DNA of 64,000 nt, from positions 68,463 through 132,462 of the forward strand of contig CAMXCT020001402.1 of the NCBI GenBank assembly GCA_947184155.2, given 5' to 3'. Shown piece after piece: positions 45,433-57,800 of this stretch; position 1 is the first letter of the stretch, and every line of letters starts with the position of its first letter. The position numbers and the translations under genes are program-made. Source of the DNA: Cladocopium goreaui. Lineage: Eukaryota; Sar; Dinophyceae; Suessiales; Symbiodiniaceae. The notes beneath the pieces were generated by a model. The model ran no database searches and was not told where the DNA came from. It saw only the letters and a list, made by a program, of their open reading frames with translations.

Positions 45433-45565
45433 GTCGAGCTGTTAGTTAGTTCAAGCCCCCCCTGGATCTCAGTTGAAGTGCTGGATTATATCTCCCTGTT
45501 GGCACCGACTCCTGATGAGTTGCCAGCTCCCTTCTCTGCCACCCAGGAGCGGGAATTGGGTGGGG
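45433..45565 (+). CDS. Candidate exon, unknown protein
   Basis: After the acceptor TTGCAG the frame reads VELLVSSSPPWISVEVLDYI and then SLLAPTPDELPAPFSATQER. The second part is Pro-rich and protein-like. A second frame is also open (the CWIISPCWHRLL type), so the choice rests on amino-acid character only. Borders are uncertain. Confidence 0.35.
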
Positions 45566-45873
45566 AAAAAGATGGCACATCTGCAGGAAATCTCCATGGT
45601 TGATGGGGAAAATCTATGGTTTCTGGCAGATCTTCGGGAAAAAACATCCAGGTAGGATTTTGAAAGGGATATTTGCTGCCCACATATGACAATTTTGGCT
45701 GGTCTTTTTGCGGGTCTGTGATCGAAAAAAGAGGCCACTGCATATTTGGATGCGCAACAAAACGGCAATAAATGATGTCCGAGAACATTTTCCAACGTTT
45801 GCTCCGTAATTTTACAGCTTTTATTTTGGGTATGGCTCAAAATTCTTGACCTTTCTTTGGGGATGCTTAGAAA

Positions 45874-45977
45874 TACCCTCTGGTAAACAAACATAGCTAT
45901 GGATAATGGACCGTTTATAGATGTTTTACCTATTAAAATGGTGATTTTCCATAGCTCTGTTAGTTTACCAGAGGGTA
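45874..45977. mobile_element. Foldback element family A, complete
   Basis: It runs from TACCCTCTGGTAAACAAACA to AGTTTACCAGAGGGTA, 104 bases, with arms ATAGCTATGGATAATGG and GGTGATTTTCCATAGC. No target duplication is visible. Confidence 0.9.
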
Positions 45978-46265
45978 CATATGACCAAGCGATTTTTGTC
46001 GCACTCCAAGTCATTGGAGTCCATGAAGTTTCCAAGAAATCCTCAAACTTTTATCCAACTTTCAGCAAGATGCCATTTTTTCTCGAAACATTGGTCATCA
46101 AAGCTGGAAAATCCATGAAACTTCTTCAAAACCTGAGTTTCCATGGACTTAAAACTTATAAAATCTTATTTAAAAACATACAAAACCCAAAAGTCACAAA
46201 GAAACCATGGACTTAAATCCTTAAAACTCATGTTTTTTCCCAATATATACTTCCAAGACTTCCAG

Positions 46266-46433
46266 TGAGGCTTCCCCACCATTTCCGAGTCGCGATGTCC
46301 CGATGTCCCCTCCTCGCTTCGTCGAGGGCCTCCACAAGGAGTTCTTGGAGACGATGCACTTCAGACCAGAACGAGTGGCAAATGGAGAAGACCCAAGGAG
46401 CGGCGGCTGTAGATACGTCGAAGGGAAAAAATC
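46266..46433 (+). CDS. Candidate exon, unknown protein
   Basis: After the acceptor ACTTCCAG the frame reads EASPPFPSRDVPMSPPRFVE, GLHKEFLETMHFRPERVANG and EDPRSGGCRYVEG, 56 codons without a stop and with GC-rich third positions. It ends near a family A element that starts at 46,442. It may continue the gene carrying the RRM exons. No domain is recognised. Confidence 0.45.
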
Positions 46434-46441
46434 TTCATGGT

Positions 46442-46545
46442 TGGTAATTCAACATAGCGAACTGGAAAAACAACAGTGTGAATTGGTAAAATCAACGAAC
46501 TAAATGGTTGTGTTCAATAGCTATGTGACAAATTACCAGAGGGTA
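46442..46545. mobile_element. Foldback element family A, left end damaged
   Basis: It runs from TGGTAATTCAACATAGCGAA to ATTACCAGAGGGTA, adjoining a candidate exon. ATGGTT occurs near both ends (46,437 and 46,547), a possible target duplication. Confidence 0.7.
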
Positions 46546-48084
46546 TATGGTTATATATAATTATATATATTATATATAATTATATATATATTATATAACC
46601 ATTATTAACATTAACATCAGTATTAACCATTATATAATGCCCGTTCCCGTATTAGAAACATATCTATTGTTGGTTACCAGACCATTGGTCACGAGCTGGC
46701 AGCAGCAAAGTAAAGTCACAAAGTGAAGTGCCAGGTGATGACTTTCATCGATCCATTGGAGTTTAATCATCAAATAGTATAGGATATACTATGATCTAAA
46801 TGATGATTGGTTGATTTTTTCAGTTCCGGGATTGTACTAAGCAAGATATACGAAGATTAATTGAGGAATATCACAATCAACGGGGAATCCCATTCTTGAC
46901 CAGCCGTTGAATCGTGGACAAAAGTTGAGGTCACGACGACCCCCTGACAAAATAAGGGTCACTTAACCAGCTCAAAAGGGCCACTTGACGAAGAAGCGAT
47001 TTAGGATGATTTAGGATGATTCAAGTGATGTAAGTATCGAAACTTGACATTTTTTTCCGCAATCGACGATGGATTTAAGGATGAATTTCAAGCATCCAGC
47101 ACAACTGGATTTTTGCGCATCGAAAGCCGGGTAAGCATTGAAAACATGGTGTGTTTAATCACCATACATGGTGAGAATCAGCATCCATCGGGATTTAGCC
47201 ATGAACAACCAGTGCATTTAACAATCGGACAAAACGCCTGTGTGGTGATACCAACCTCTATATGAAACAAGGGGTATAAACTAGCGATAACCGGATATTT
47301 TTTGCAGATATTATGGGGAGGTTTTTTCAGCATCCCAGGTTCAAAACGAGGCTTCACGGATTGGTAAATCATGCAGGGTTTCGCAACAGAACTGTGACGG
47401 CCGGAGATTTGACAAACTAGAATGTCTGAAGTCATTGGGTGCCTTTTTTTTTTGCATCCTGAATACTACAGTAGATGGACAAAATATGACAAAATATTCA
47501 AACCCTGCAACAGCCTGCAACATGCACTATGTTGAACCCCCGCACCCCCAAATCTCAATGTTTCAGCGCGCATGTTCCCAAAAGTGATGTTAGGGGTTTG
47601 ATTTTTTTTCCTCCATTGGGGCTAACACACTTCAGGTTACATTAACATTGAACTTAAAGGGCGAGGGGGTTGTACCGGATAGAACCGGTTTGAATATTTG
47701 GTCCATCTACGGTAGGGAATGTACAGTGTAAGCAACAAATATGAGGAGCACTAAAAACAGACGTAATGTATATATGATGCTTGGACGTCTCGGATAGGCA
47801 ACTCAACTAAGCAATGAGCAACATCAGTAGTTCCCAGGGCAGTGCATACTTACAGACCCATGTAAAACCATATGTTGTGTGGGAAAATTTGTTGCATAGG
47901 GCTTACATAGATCTTTCATATGTTTGTTAACTGCAATTCAGGTAACATTTGCAAAACAATTATCCCGGCAAGAGATACCAAACTGTGTGTAGTTAGGATT
48001 CTAAAGGGAGAAGTGGAAAGGACCTAAAATCATCAGTGTCAGTGGCTGCAAGCTAGCAGGACCAGAGCGACCCTAGTAGTGAAA
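46546..48084. other. No gene confidently recognised
   Basis: TATATAAT microsatellite at 46,550-46,600. A patch at about 47,060-47,130 (AIDDGFKDEFQASSTTGFLR before GTAAGC) is exon-like at its right edge but lacks a clear acceptor. The rest is AT-rich. Confidence 0.4.
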
Positions 48085-49551
48085 AGAAGAGATACCAGGT
48101 CAGATTCTGCAAGTTCCCTTTGCGAAGATCACTGTAGAAGATCGTGCGCACGATGTCCTTGAGAGGTTCTCTGTAGAAGCTGCTCTGCAAGATCCCTGTG
48201 TAAGGCTACCTGTAGAAGGTGTCTGTAGGAGATCTCCACAGAAGATCCTTGTAAGGGATCTCAAAGTAAGATCTCTGTCCAAGCTATCGATAACTGATCT
48301 CAGAGGAAGACCTCTGCTCTCTTCACCAGGTATCTGTACAAGATCTCCAAAAGAGGTCTCTTGGCAAGATCTGTGCACAAGAGCTCTACAGAGGCCTCTT
48401 GGCAAGAACTCTGGACAAGATCAGAGGTCTCTAGGCAAGATCTCAACAGATCTCTATGCAATGTCTCTGTACAAGATCTCTTTCTGAAACCTGTGTACAA
48501 GCTCTCTAGAATAGTTTTCTTGGCAAGATTTATGTAAGAGACCTCTTGGCCAGATCTCTGCAAGAGATCTCTATGCAATGTCTCTGTACAAGATCTCCTA
48601 CAGAGGTGTTCTGGCAAGATCTCTGCACAAGATCTCTATAAGAGGTCTCTTGGCAAGATTCTTGAAGAGATCTCTCCATAAGAGATCCCCACAGAAGATT
48701 TGTAAGGGACCTCAAAGTAAGATTGCTGTTCAAGCTATCTTAAAAGGATCTCCCAGGAAGACCTCTGCTCTCTTCACCAGGTCTCTGTACAGATCTCCAT
48801 AAGAGGTCTCCTGCCAAGATCTTGTACAACATCTCTATAAGAGCTGTGTTGGCAAGATCTCTTTAAGAGGTCTCTTGGCAAGAGCTCTGGACAAGATCTC
48901 TGTAAGAGCTCTGTGGCAAGATCCCTGTAGGAGGTCTCTTGGCAAGATCTCTGAACAAGATCTCCAGAAAAGGTTTCTTGCCAAGATCTCTGTGCAAGCT
49001 CCCAGAAGAGGTGTCTTGGCAGTCGAAAGGCGGAAGGACATGTCACAAGAGCCAGTGTATACGGGAAAATGCAGGACCCCAATACCGCGACATCCGTTTT
49101 GTGCGAGCCTGCGCGTCGAAATGCACATGTTGCGTGGGAATTTACAGGGAAATAACCGGGGACAGCTCCGGGGACATGGTTTTGGGCGAGCCTGCAATCG
49201 AAATGCACATGGACATGTCAGAAGAGCAATGTTGTGTGGAAATTTAACGAGAAAATGGCCGAGGACACCTCCGGCGACATGGTTCTGTGCGAGCCTGCGC
49301 AGTCGAAATGCACATGAACATGTCACAAGAGCCATGTTGTGTGAAAATTTACAAGGAAAATGGCCGAGCACACCTCCGGGGACATCGTTTTGTGCGAGCC
49401 TGCGCAGTCGAAATGCACATGGACATTTCACAAGAGCCATTCTGTATGCAAATTTACAGGGAATTGGCCGGACACGGATGAAACCACCTCGACTGAACAC
49501 CAGGCCCTATCCCTGACCGCAAGAACCCCTCAGTGTGGCCACACTGTTTGG
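48085..49551 (-). repeat. AGATCT-rich complex repeat element, copy 2 (inverted)
   Basis: The reverse complement of the 7,229-8,522 element, with the same order of modules: an edge with GGCCTGGTGTT and CGAGGTGGTTTCAT; then about four units of 82-106 bases with AGTCGAAATGCACATG (49,117, 49,199, 49,303, 49,409); then roughly 26-bp AGATCT units; then AACTTGCAGAATCTGACCTG at the far end. The middle units differ in sequence from those of copy 1. Confidence 0.85.
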
Positions 49552-51410
49552 GGAAAAAGATATTGGTTCAGGGATATGGTTTGCAATCAAAAAGTAAGTT
49601 TGAGTAATGAAGCGGGGCACCGCTGCATTTTATTACCGGCTTGACCGTGCCCTAGTGAATATGTGACGTCAGTGTGAGAATTCGGTCAGGACTTCGGTCG
49701 TTGTGAGTGGGCTGCCTCGAACATGCAGCTCCGAGCAATTCCTGCAAGCAATGAAAACACATCAGCTCAATACCAAATTGAGGCGCGCAGTGTGGTGCCT
49801 GAAACTGGGACTTGGATCATTTGTAAACATGACTTACAATATGTGTAAAAAATCTGTATATATATAATTAAACATGTGTAAACATTATATAACATATACT
49901 GCAGTATATGGCATATGGTATACTTGAATATAATATGATATGATATAATAACATATATAATAACATAGCAAAAATTTTTATATAACCTTAATAAAACACA
50001 ATAAAAACAAAAACATTATAATATCAGACAATACAACATAAGAGAATATAATATAAGACAATATAATATATGAAAATAACACACAATATAATATACTTTT
50101 CTATATACTATATAATATATAGTTATAAAATATAATATATTTAATATGATATAATTTAAGATAATATAAAATAATATAAAAAATATAAAAATAAAATAAT
50201 ATAGTTATAATATAATATAATATAATATAATATAATATCATGTAATTATAGTATAATATAATATGATAGAGTATAATTTCAAATAATAAAATACAATACT
50301 TTAAAATATGATATAACAAGGCATAAAATGGGGTAATATAATACTACATTATATTACATTATCTTGCATTATGTTACATTACATTGTATTTTATTAAATT
50401 GCATTTTTTTGAATTACATTGTACGGTTAAAAAGTATATATATATATTGTGAGTTATTTTTTATTTTCTATTTGCATATCTCATGGCGGCCAAGAGAATA
50501 TATACATACGCCGTCAGAATGCCCGTCTATGTACTCAGCGGGACATGGAACTTTGGATCGGCATGGTGGCATCGGCTCCATGTACTGTGGATGGTTGCGA
50601 AATCCTGCGTCCTGCGCCACCAAAAAGATGATTGAAACATGTTGAAACCCTATAATGAATGGGTGAAACCCTGTAATTAATGGGTGAAACCTTATAAACA
50701 ATGGGTGAAACCCTGTAAATAATGGGATATATGGGATGTTTACCATCTATCAACTGGTGATTCGGATTTCCCAACTATCCACAGTAGTTGGATGATTTTC
50801 CCAGCGAACTGAACCTCCATAGCGGGCCGCTGATTTGTTTCGATGATTTACCTACTAAAAATCTTCATTTCCCATAACCATGTTGAATTGCCAGAAAAAG
50901 TGACATGTACGAGGATGTCCCAGCTAGCCATGTTTGATTACTGGACGGTACCAGCAGTTTGACATCCTAATTTTTTCATGGTTGGATTACCAGAGGGCAA
51001 ATATCAGGAAACTATATCAAATTAGATACCATACAACGATTTTGCAATGAAGAACATGTTTTGTCCAAAGCATTTGAGGTTTCCTTGCAAAGTCAGCACC
51101 CTTCAGGGTATCAAATTTACTGTAGTTCTTGTCCTGGTGCGGTACATTGGTATTGGCCTACTTATCGCTAAGTACATAGACACACAGATCTGATATATGA
51201 TGATACATGTACAGTGTATATATATATATATACATAATTACAAAGATGTGTTTTCATTAGACAACATTTTTTTGTTGCATATGTCTATTAATAACTAAAT
51301 ACATATATGTATACTGTATACATATACATTCATTCATTTACACATGCATGTTTATATAGATAACAAATGTATATATGTTTCTATGTACATATATATATAT
51401 GATCCCGCCT
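49552..51410. other. AT-rich intergenic DNA with simple repeats; no gene seen
   Basis: AATATAATAT sequence at about 49,855-50,345; four AATGGGTGAAACCCTGTAA units at about 50,655-50,730; a decayed family A pair (ends near 50,990 with ATTACCAGAGGGCA); TA-rich microsatellites at 51,190-51,400. Confidence 0.6.
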
Positions 51411-51844
51411 TCCGACCGCAAGGTCCCCCCCCTTCTATTTGCAAGCTATTGGCAGCATTTCTGAGGTCCAGCCTCGTATTTGCTAGGTTTTTGCAGCGAT
51501 TCTGACTACCAGCCTCGCATTTACTAGGTACATGCTACCTTTTAGGCGACCTACGTGCGAACACGCCCACACCAACGGGCGCAGCTGCTTTTGCTCGCAA
51601 AGAGTCTCGCGGTAAGCGGAGCTACGTTCGCTACTCCTAGCCAACCAAGTCGCGCAACCCTTGTGGCGCAACTTGAGCCAAAATAGAAGTGAAACAACTG
51701 TACAACATGCAACACGAAAAACTACGGGGCAGACCTAAGCTACATCTAATGGCATACCACACTCGCCCCTCAGCTTAGGCTGCCCGCGCTGATGCCGCGA
51801 ATCGCAGGCACCAGCCGCGAGGCAGGGCACGTCCCTCGCCTCAT
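51411..51844 (-). other. 3' flank of the retroelement ORF
   Basis: GC-richer than the DNA beyond it, so it probably belongs to the element. It contains two related units of about 40 bases (TACTAGGTACATGC and ATTTGCTAGGTTTTTGC type, near 51,478 and 51,530). No sequence here was found again at the other end of the element, so no long terminal repeat could be shown. Confidence 0.45.
51672..51684 (-). other. Possible relic of the dinoflagellate spliced leader
   Basis: On the minus strand these 13 bases read ATTTTGGCTCAAG, identical to the 3' end of the conserved 22-nt dinoflagellate spliced leader. The bases before it do not match further. It stands downstream of the stop codon of the long minus-strand ORF. 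Confidence 0.4.
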
Positions 51845-54800
51845 TTATGCCGCGCCTTCGTGATCTTCGATCGTGATCCCTCCTTCATAGATTTCCTCGA
51901 AGGCGCGCAGCCACTTCTTGGCTGTTTCACTCTCCTGAGAGATCTCGAGCGCCACCCCAGCCTCATAGTTGGCCTTCGATGAGGTCGTAAGATTGCAGCT
52001 CCCCACGACCAACTGAACCGGAGAGCGCCGATCTTCCCGGTCGGTCTGCACATACGCAGACTTCCCGTGCTGTAGGCCGCGCAATTTGCGCCCCAGCCTC
52101 ACGGACCTATTGTCCCGTTCATAGGCCTGACTGACATTGAGTCCTTCCGTCAGCCTGACTCGCACACCAGACGATCTCAGTTCCTTCAGCATCTGGAGCT
52201 GCGTCTTGGTCTTTCCAGCGGCTTGCGAGCGATCTGCGACGACCATCGTCAGGCAACCCCTCTCGGTTGCTTGTTTCAGGCTATTGATCACATCTGGCTG
52301 ATCAAAAGAGTAAGCCCGAACCAGCACACGGCCGCCCTTCCCCACGGACTCCAAGACTTGGACGAGCCAGTCAAAGGTTTCAGCGTCACGCAGGAACTTG
52401 ACCCTGCATCGGTCCATATCATCGCTCTCAGCCTTATCCTTCAAGGCCTTAGGTCGGGGAACGGCAACTGATCCAGCTTCAAGAGCTGTCGTTGGCTCAT
52501 CCACGTTGCTCCCTCGACCGCTGTCCAAACTCAGGGACTCCTTGATGACCTTTCTTTTGAAGTCTTGGGCGTCCTCAATCGCATTTGTCTGCGGAGGAGC
52601 TTCTGTGCCCTTCAGGGTCTTCGCCTTTTCCACAAGCCCTTGGAAACAGCTCCCCAAGCCGAGACCCATGGACTTCCTTGGCCGATCCTCACTTCCGCCC
52701 ATTGCCGCGATGCCACGAGCAGCAGCACTCGAGGATGACCCGGCGCCGACCATCTTCCGATGGGCTGCCACTGCGGACGCCACATGGTCGCACGTCCCAG
52801 AGGCCAAGTATTGGCGGCAAGCGCAACCAGAGCTGTTGCCACTGACTCGGACTCTATGATCTTTCTTCGTTCCTCTCACTTGCCAGGTCGAAGAGGTACC
52901 ATCGAAGCTCAGCAGCCGGGGCTCCATAGAGTTGCCATTGGTCATATGGACCCAGGCATTTGCCATTTTTCGAGATACCCACCAACATGCCAAAACGGCA
53001 AGCACGACCTTTCCGATCCTAAAACCAGTTTCAACGAAGGATGCTACTTCCTCTCCACCTTCCGCGATCACCACTTGGAACGCTTCTGAACTGGTCTCCA
53101 CAATTTCTTCTATCTCAATCTGAACCTTTCGCACAACCGGGGCCAAAAAGGCGGCTATGACCAACCCTAGCTTGTTGGCCGATAGCCCATTGCCATTGTC
53201 CGCATGGGCCTTCTTGTTGCGAGCCTTCCGCGACACAGACCAACCAGAGCGCCGGCGCTTCTTGGTCGATCTCTTCCTCCTGGTCGCGCGAGGGCTGCGA
53301 AACGCAAGCCCCGCCGCTGACCCAGCAGACCCGGCCCTCTCCCTTTTCTTATGGCCCTCGCTCTTGTGGCGCCTCCCGGCTCGCTTGCGGTGGCCGCGGA
53401 GTTTGAGCGCCTTCTTCTGAGCCAGAAACTCTTCGTTGGCCTTCCTCACGGCCTCCGACTCCTGGCGAACTTCCTCCTCCGAGGAATCCTCTTGAGAAGG
53501 ACGGGGATAACTGCATTTATAGCACTTAAACCTGAAGGACAGGTTCCCTTTTCCGCAGTGATCACAGTCCCATGACTTCTCCTTAAGGATCTGTTCGATC
53601 TTGGTTACCCCCGCGTCTCTCTTGGCTTTCCTTTTCTCTGCTGCAGGCAATGCGGACTGAGCGGGGCGAGCCGACGCAAGATGCCGGCAATCGCGGTCGT
53701 ATGTGCCAGTGCACTGCGACCCGCTGACCCAACCGACGCATTCATTAGCATCGGGAGGACTAACTGTCCCACAGAGCCTGCAAACCCAACTTCCTGCCTT
53801 GTAGGTGAGTTCACCCAATCCATCATCTATATTCCATGCGGCCCCGACAGCTAACCTTGGAGCCGCAGCAGCTGGTGCGGCTAGTCTGCGCTGAGCATCT
53901 CCCAGTTGGACTCCCTTCCGGTGGTCCTTTGCTCGGAGCCGCGACCTCAACTGCTTTTTGAGCTTCCGGACTGGTTCTTCGGCCCGGAGTCCCGCGGCAA
54001 ACCGGCTATCGGCGTTAGGCACGGGTGCGCGCATTGGGCCCGAAGCTCTTGCCGCAGCAAGCCGTGCACTAGTTTCGGCAGAAGCCTCGGCAACGTCCCG
54101 GCCATAGTCTTGTGCCTCACCGGCTGCCTCATCTCTGCCTGATCTTTTGCGCACAGCCGCAGACACCGTCGCGCTACCGGCTATCACACGGAGGCGGCGT
54201 TGGAGCTCATCTTCTCCACCCACGGTCGGACGCTCCTGCTGCTTTTCGACCAAAGTGGTCAGTCCCCCGGCACTCCCGTACTGGTAGGTCAGTTCTGAAG
54301 TAGCAGCAGCAGCCAGAGTCGTCTCTATGAGCCGCTGGCCCGGATGCCGTCGGGGTTCGGCCCACACTTCGCGGAGCTCCTCAGCCGTCATCTCCCCGCG
54401 CAATTTATTCGCAGGTGTCTCATCCTTGTTCTCTGGGAGGACTCCGCGGCCAGATCGCGGAAACGCAGACCCGGCCCGCGGCAGGTCCCCCTCGCGGCTA
54501 GGTCGCGAAAGCGCCGACCCGGCCCGCGATGGCTCTTCTTCAACTTCGATTTCTTCCATAGAGCTACTGCTCGGGGCGGCCTCCTTTTTTGCGCCACTCT
54601 TCGGAGAGGCGACTTCCTTCTTTGCACTGGCAGGGGGCTCTTCTTCCACGGTGATCTCCTCATCAGTGCTACTGCTGGACGCCGTCGAGGTCTCCTGCTT
54701 TACTTCAGCAGTCTCCTGCTTTACTTCACAAGCAGATGACGACGCGGCCCCTTCTCCATCCGCTGGAGCGCTCCGCGCAGGACCACGTATGACCCTGATC

Positions 54801-57800
54801 GACAAGCTCGATTCAGAATCACTTGTGGGCAGCTCTGCAGGCGTGAACCCACGATCTCGTGTCCAGAGAACCTCGCCCTCCTTTCCTAGCGCACTGTCAA
54901 AGACACTAATGCGGAGGATACACTGCTTTGGCACATCATCGGTCAGGACGACGTTGTCACCACCGAGCCGCATTCCGATTCGGTGCGCTCGTAACGTCCC
55001 CACTGTGGTTATGGCAGCGACGTCTGTGCCGCTCCTGACCCCTGACTTTTGCCCTTCCTTGCCGATTGCATTTGCCGCCCAGTGACAGAACAGCCTGTTG
55101 ACCGTCATGTCTCCACCTCCGCCTGCCTTCAGGCCATCATAGCCGATCAGGACCACCCGATCCCGGAACGTCCCATGGACGAGAACGGTGTCGTCGCCAA
55201 ACGGCAGATCCTGATCGTCTATGAAGTCTTCGCGGGTAAGCCCGCTGTCAGTGGAATGTCCTTGGCCCGCACGGATGAACTTCCCATCTCTGCTCAGCTC
55301 TGCGCGCCGTTTCTTCCGGCCATCGCCTTCCACCCAGGTCACCAGGTCGACGATGTCCTTTTCTTGGACTCCAAAAGCCCTTGCAACTTCACTGACTTCC
55401 ACCCAGCCATCCTGCTGGAGTTTGCCTCGCAACTTGTGGCCGCCGTACTTCGATCGGCAGCTCCCGTGCCGCAGGGCCTTGACCATGAGGAACTCCAAGT
55501 CATCCCAGTTGTGGCGGGGATCTCTCTGGGCTTGCTTTCCCTTCTGCTTTCCCCAGCCTTTGTTGCGGCGGCCGCCCCCGCCGCCCATAGTCCGAAGCAC
55601 GCGGACAGGTCGCGAAACGCAGACCCGTCCCGCGAAGCTAGCAAAGGTCCTTATGTCCTTGCTCGCGCTTCTAGCCGCAAAAGCCTGAACGCACCGACCC
55701 AGCCAAAACCCGGCCGCGCGTCCAAAGCCAAACGGCTGCGGAAAACAACCCCATATTAACCAAGTAAGGGGGGACCTAATGCTACCCCTGCTACATGTAG
55801 AGGAAACCCCTTTACCCCAGTGGTTAGAACCCTTCTCCCGCATCCTAGAGTGAAACACCCCTTCGGACCGCGGGCGAGTCGGGTGGTTGTGATCCGACTC
55901 TTTTTCATCGTGCTTCGACTTGGCGACACTCAGCCCGTCCGGCCTCACACCTAGAGCTTCCAAGGCTTCTGGGGCCGGCTGGCCGACCACGACTGGCGTT
56001 CGCTTCATGGCTTCCTTGATTTCGGCATCGTGTTCTTCATCAGACATCATAACTCCGTCAACAACCCTACCTGTCCTAACCGTAAGGTCGTCAACGTAAG
56101 CAATCCATTCCTTTGCGAACCGTTGTTTCCGGCCCCGACCTGGCTCATAAGCCCTGTCCACAACGTAGCAGAAATCATCCGGCCCATTGATGGGTCCGAA
56201 CGTCAGGCACACGGGCAGAAACTTGCCTGACCGGGCCACGATGGCCAGGACTTCCATGGCCCTTCGAGTGTTCTCTATTTGGTTGAAACCGGTCACCGCG
56301 TCCACAAAAGAGAAGAATATAGAGCCGCTGCACTGAGCCAAAACATCCGTAGCCTTTCTGCAGTAGTACGTGGATCTTTTGACTCTCGCATTAACCTTCC
56401 GGTAATCAACCACCAGCCGCCGCTTGCGGGACTTCTTGTGAGCGGGTGCTTCCTTAGTAGGAAAAGGAGGCGATCCCCAAGGACTCGCCCCTCGGATCAG
56501 CTGTCCCCGCTGAACTTCTTCTTCAAGCCGCTCGTCGACCCACGCAGCACTCTCTCCCTTGAGCGAATGCGGTTGAAGACTCACGGGGGGTCCTGTTGGA
56601 ACGCAATCATGGGCAACACCACGCACAGTAGTGCGAGGGCTACCTTCCAACCAAAACCCAGCGGCTTTCCGTAGCAAGACTTCCCTGCAAGCTGCGATAT
56701 CATCGGCGTTGAAGTCGGGATGTTTCGAGAGGACATTTTCTCCAAATCCTAGTCCTTCAACGACTGCTTTCCTGTAGGACTCCTCCCTACGAGGATCCTT
56801 GTCGACCTTTTCCCCACTCAGCCGATAGACCGACAGGTCAGACTTGACCTCGTCCCACTGCTCCGCCTTTGCTCGACCGTCCCACAACTGAGCCATGCGG
56901 GCCGAAAGGTCGACTAACTCCTTCTCGATTGCTTCTCTTTCACTGGCCGTCAACTCACTGCTGACGTTCACGTCGGGATCGGGGATCTGGACATCAACCA
57001 AGCCACCATCCGCCCGCTTCTCTGCGACCGAATCAGGAAAACCTTGACTCGATCCGCTAGAGGAAGCGAACACTAGGCCGCTTCCAGCTGAAGCTGCTGG
57101 GGCACCCTTTAGTGCCACTTCGGCAGAACTCCAATAAGCATCACAAAAAACGCTCGGGCGAACAACTTCCTTATCCCCCGCGCCTGCCCAGTGCCCCTTC
57201 CTATCATCAGAGCGGACCTCAGAAGAAATCCGGGTTGCTCGGTGCGGATGCACAGTCGGGGCCAGAGAATCCGGTCGACGGCAACGCAGGCTGCACGACG
57301 AAAGGTCCATGTTTGATAACCATAATTCTCCGTCTTCCGCTACCCAACCATACTGGCACGCGTCGGTCCGAATTCCCGACCATGGGCGTCTTGGCTCTGA
57401 GAGGCTCCCGCAAAGCTCCACGAGCTCCTTTCTGCGGAAGATAGCGCTCCCGACAGGACCTCCCAGCGACCCAAAACGACCTTTCCTTTCCTGCTCCTTC
57501 AACACAGAGACAGCATGGCGCAGTATGGCCTGATCTGAATCTAAGAAACGCCCCTGTCCCGACCGATCGTGAAGTCCAGAAGGCAATCCCACATGGACAA
57601 CTCCAGGCTCAAGCCACTGAATCAAGAGGTCGACAAGGCAGCGATCTTCTTCTCTGGCCAAATCCCATCGGCGCCCGTAAGAAAAGCAATTCTGACCCAA
57701 AGGCGGCGCCGCCAAGAACCCTGCTCGACGCGCAGCCGCAGAGAGTCCTTTGCGGTCAACATGAATTTCTAAAAACGCGACCTTGCGAGCTTTGTGACTC

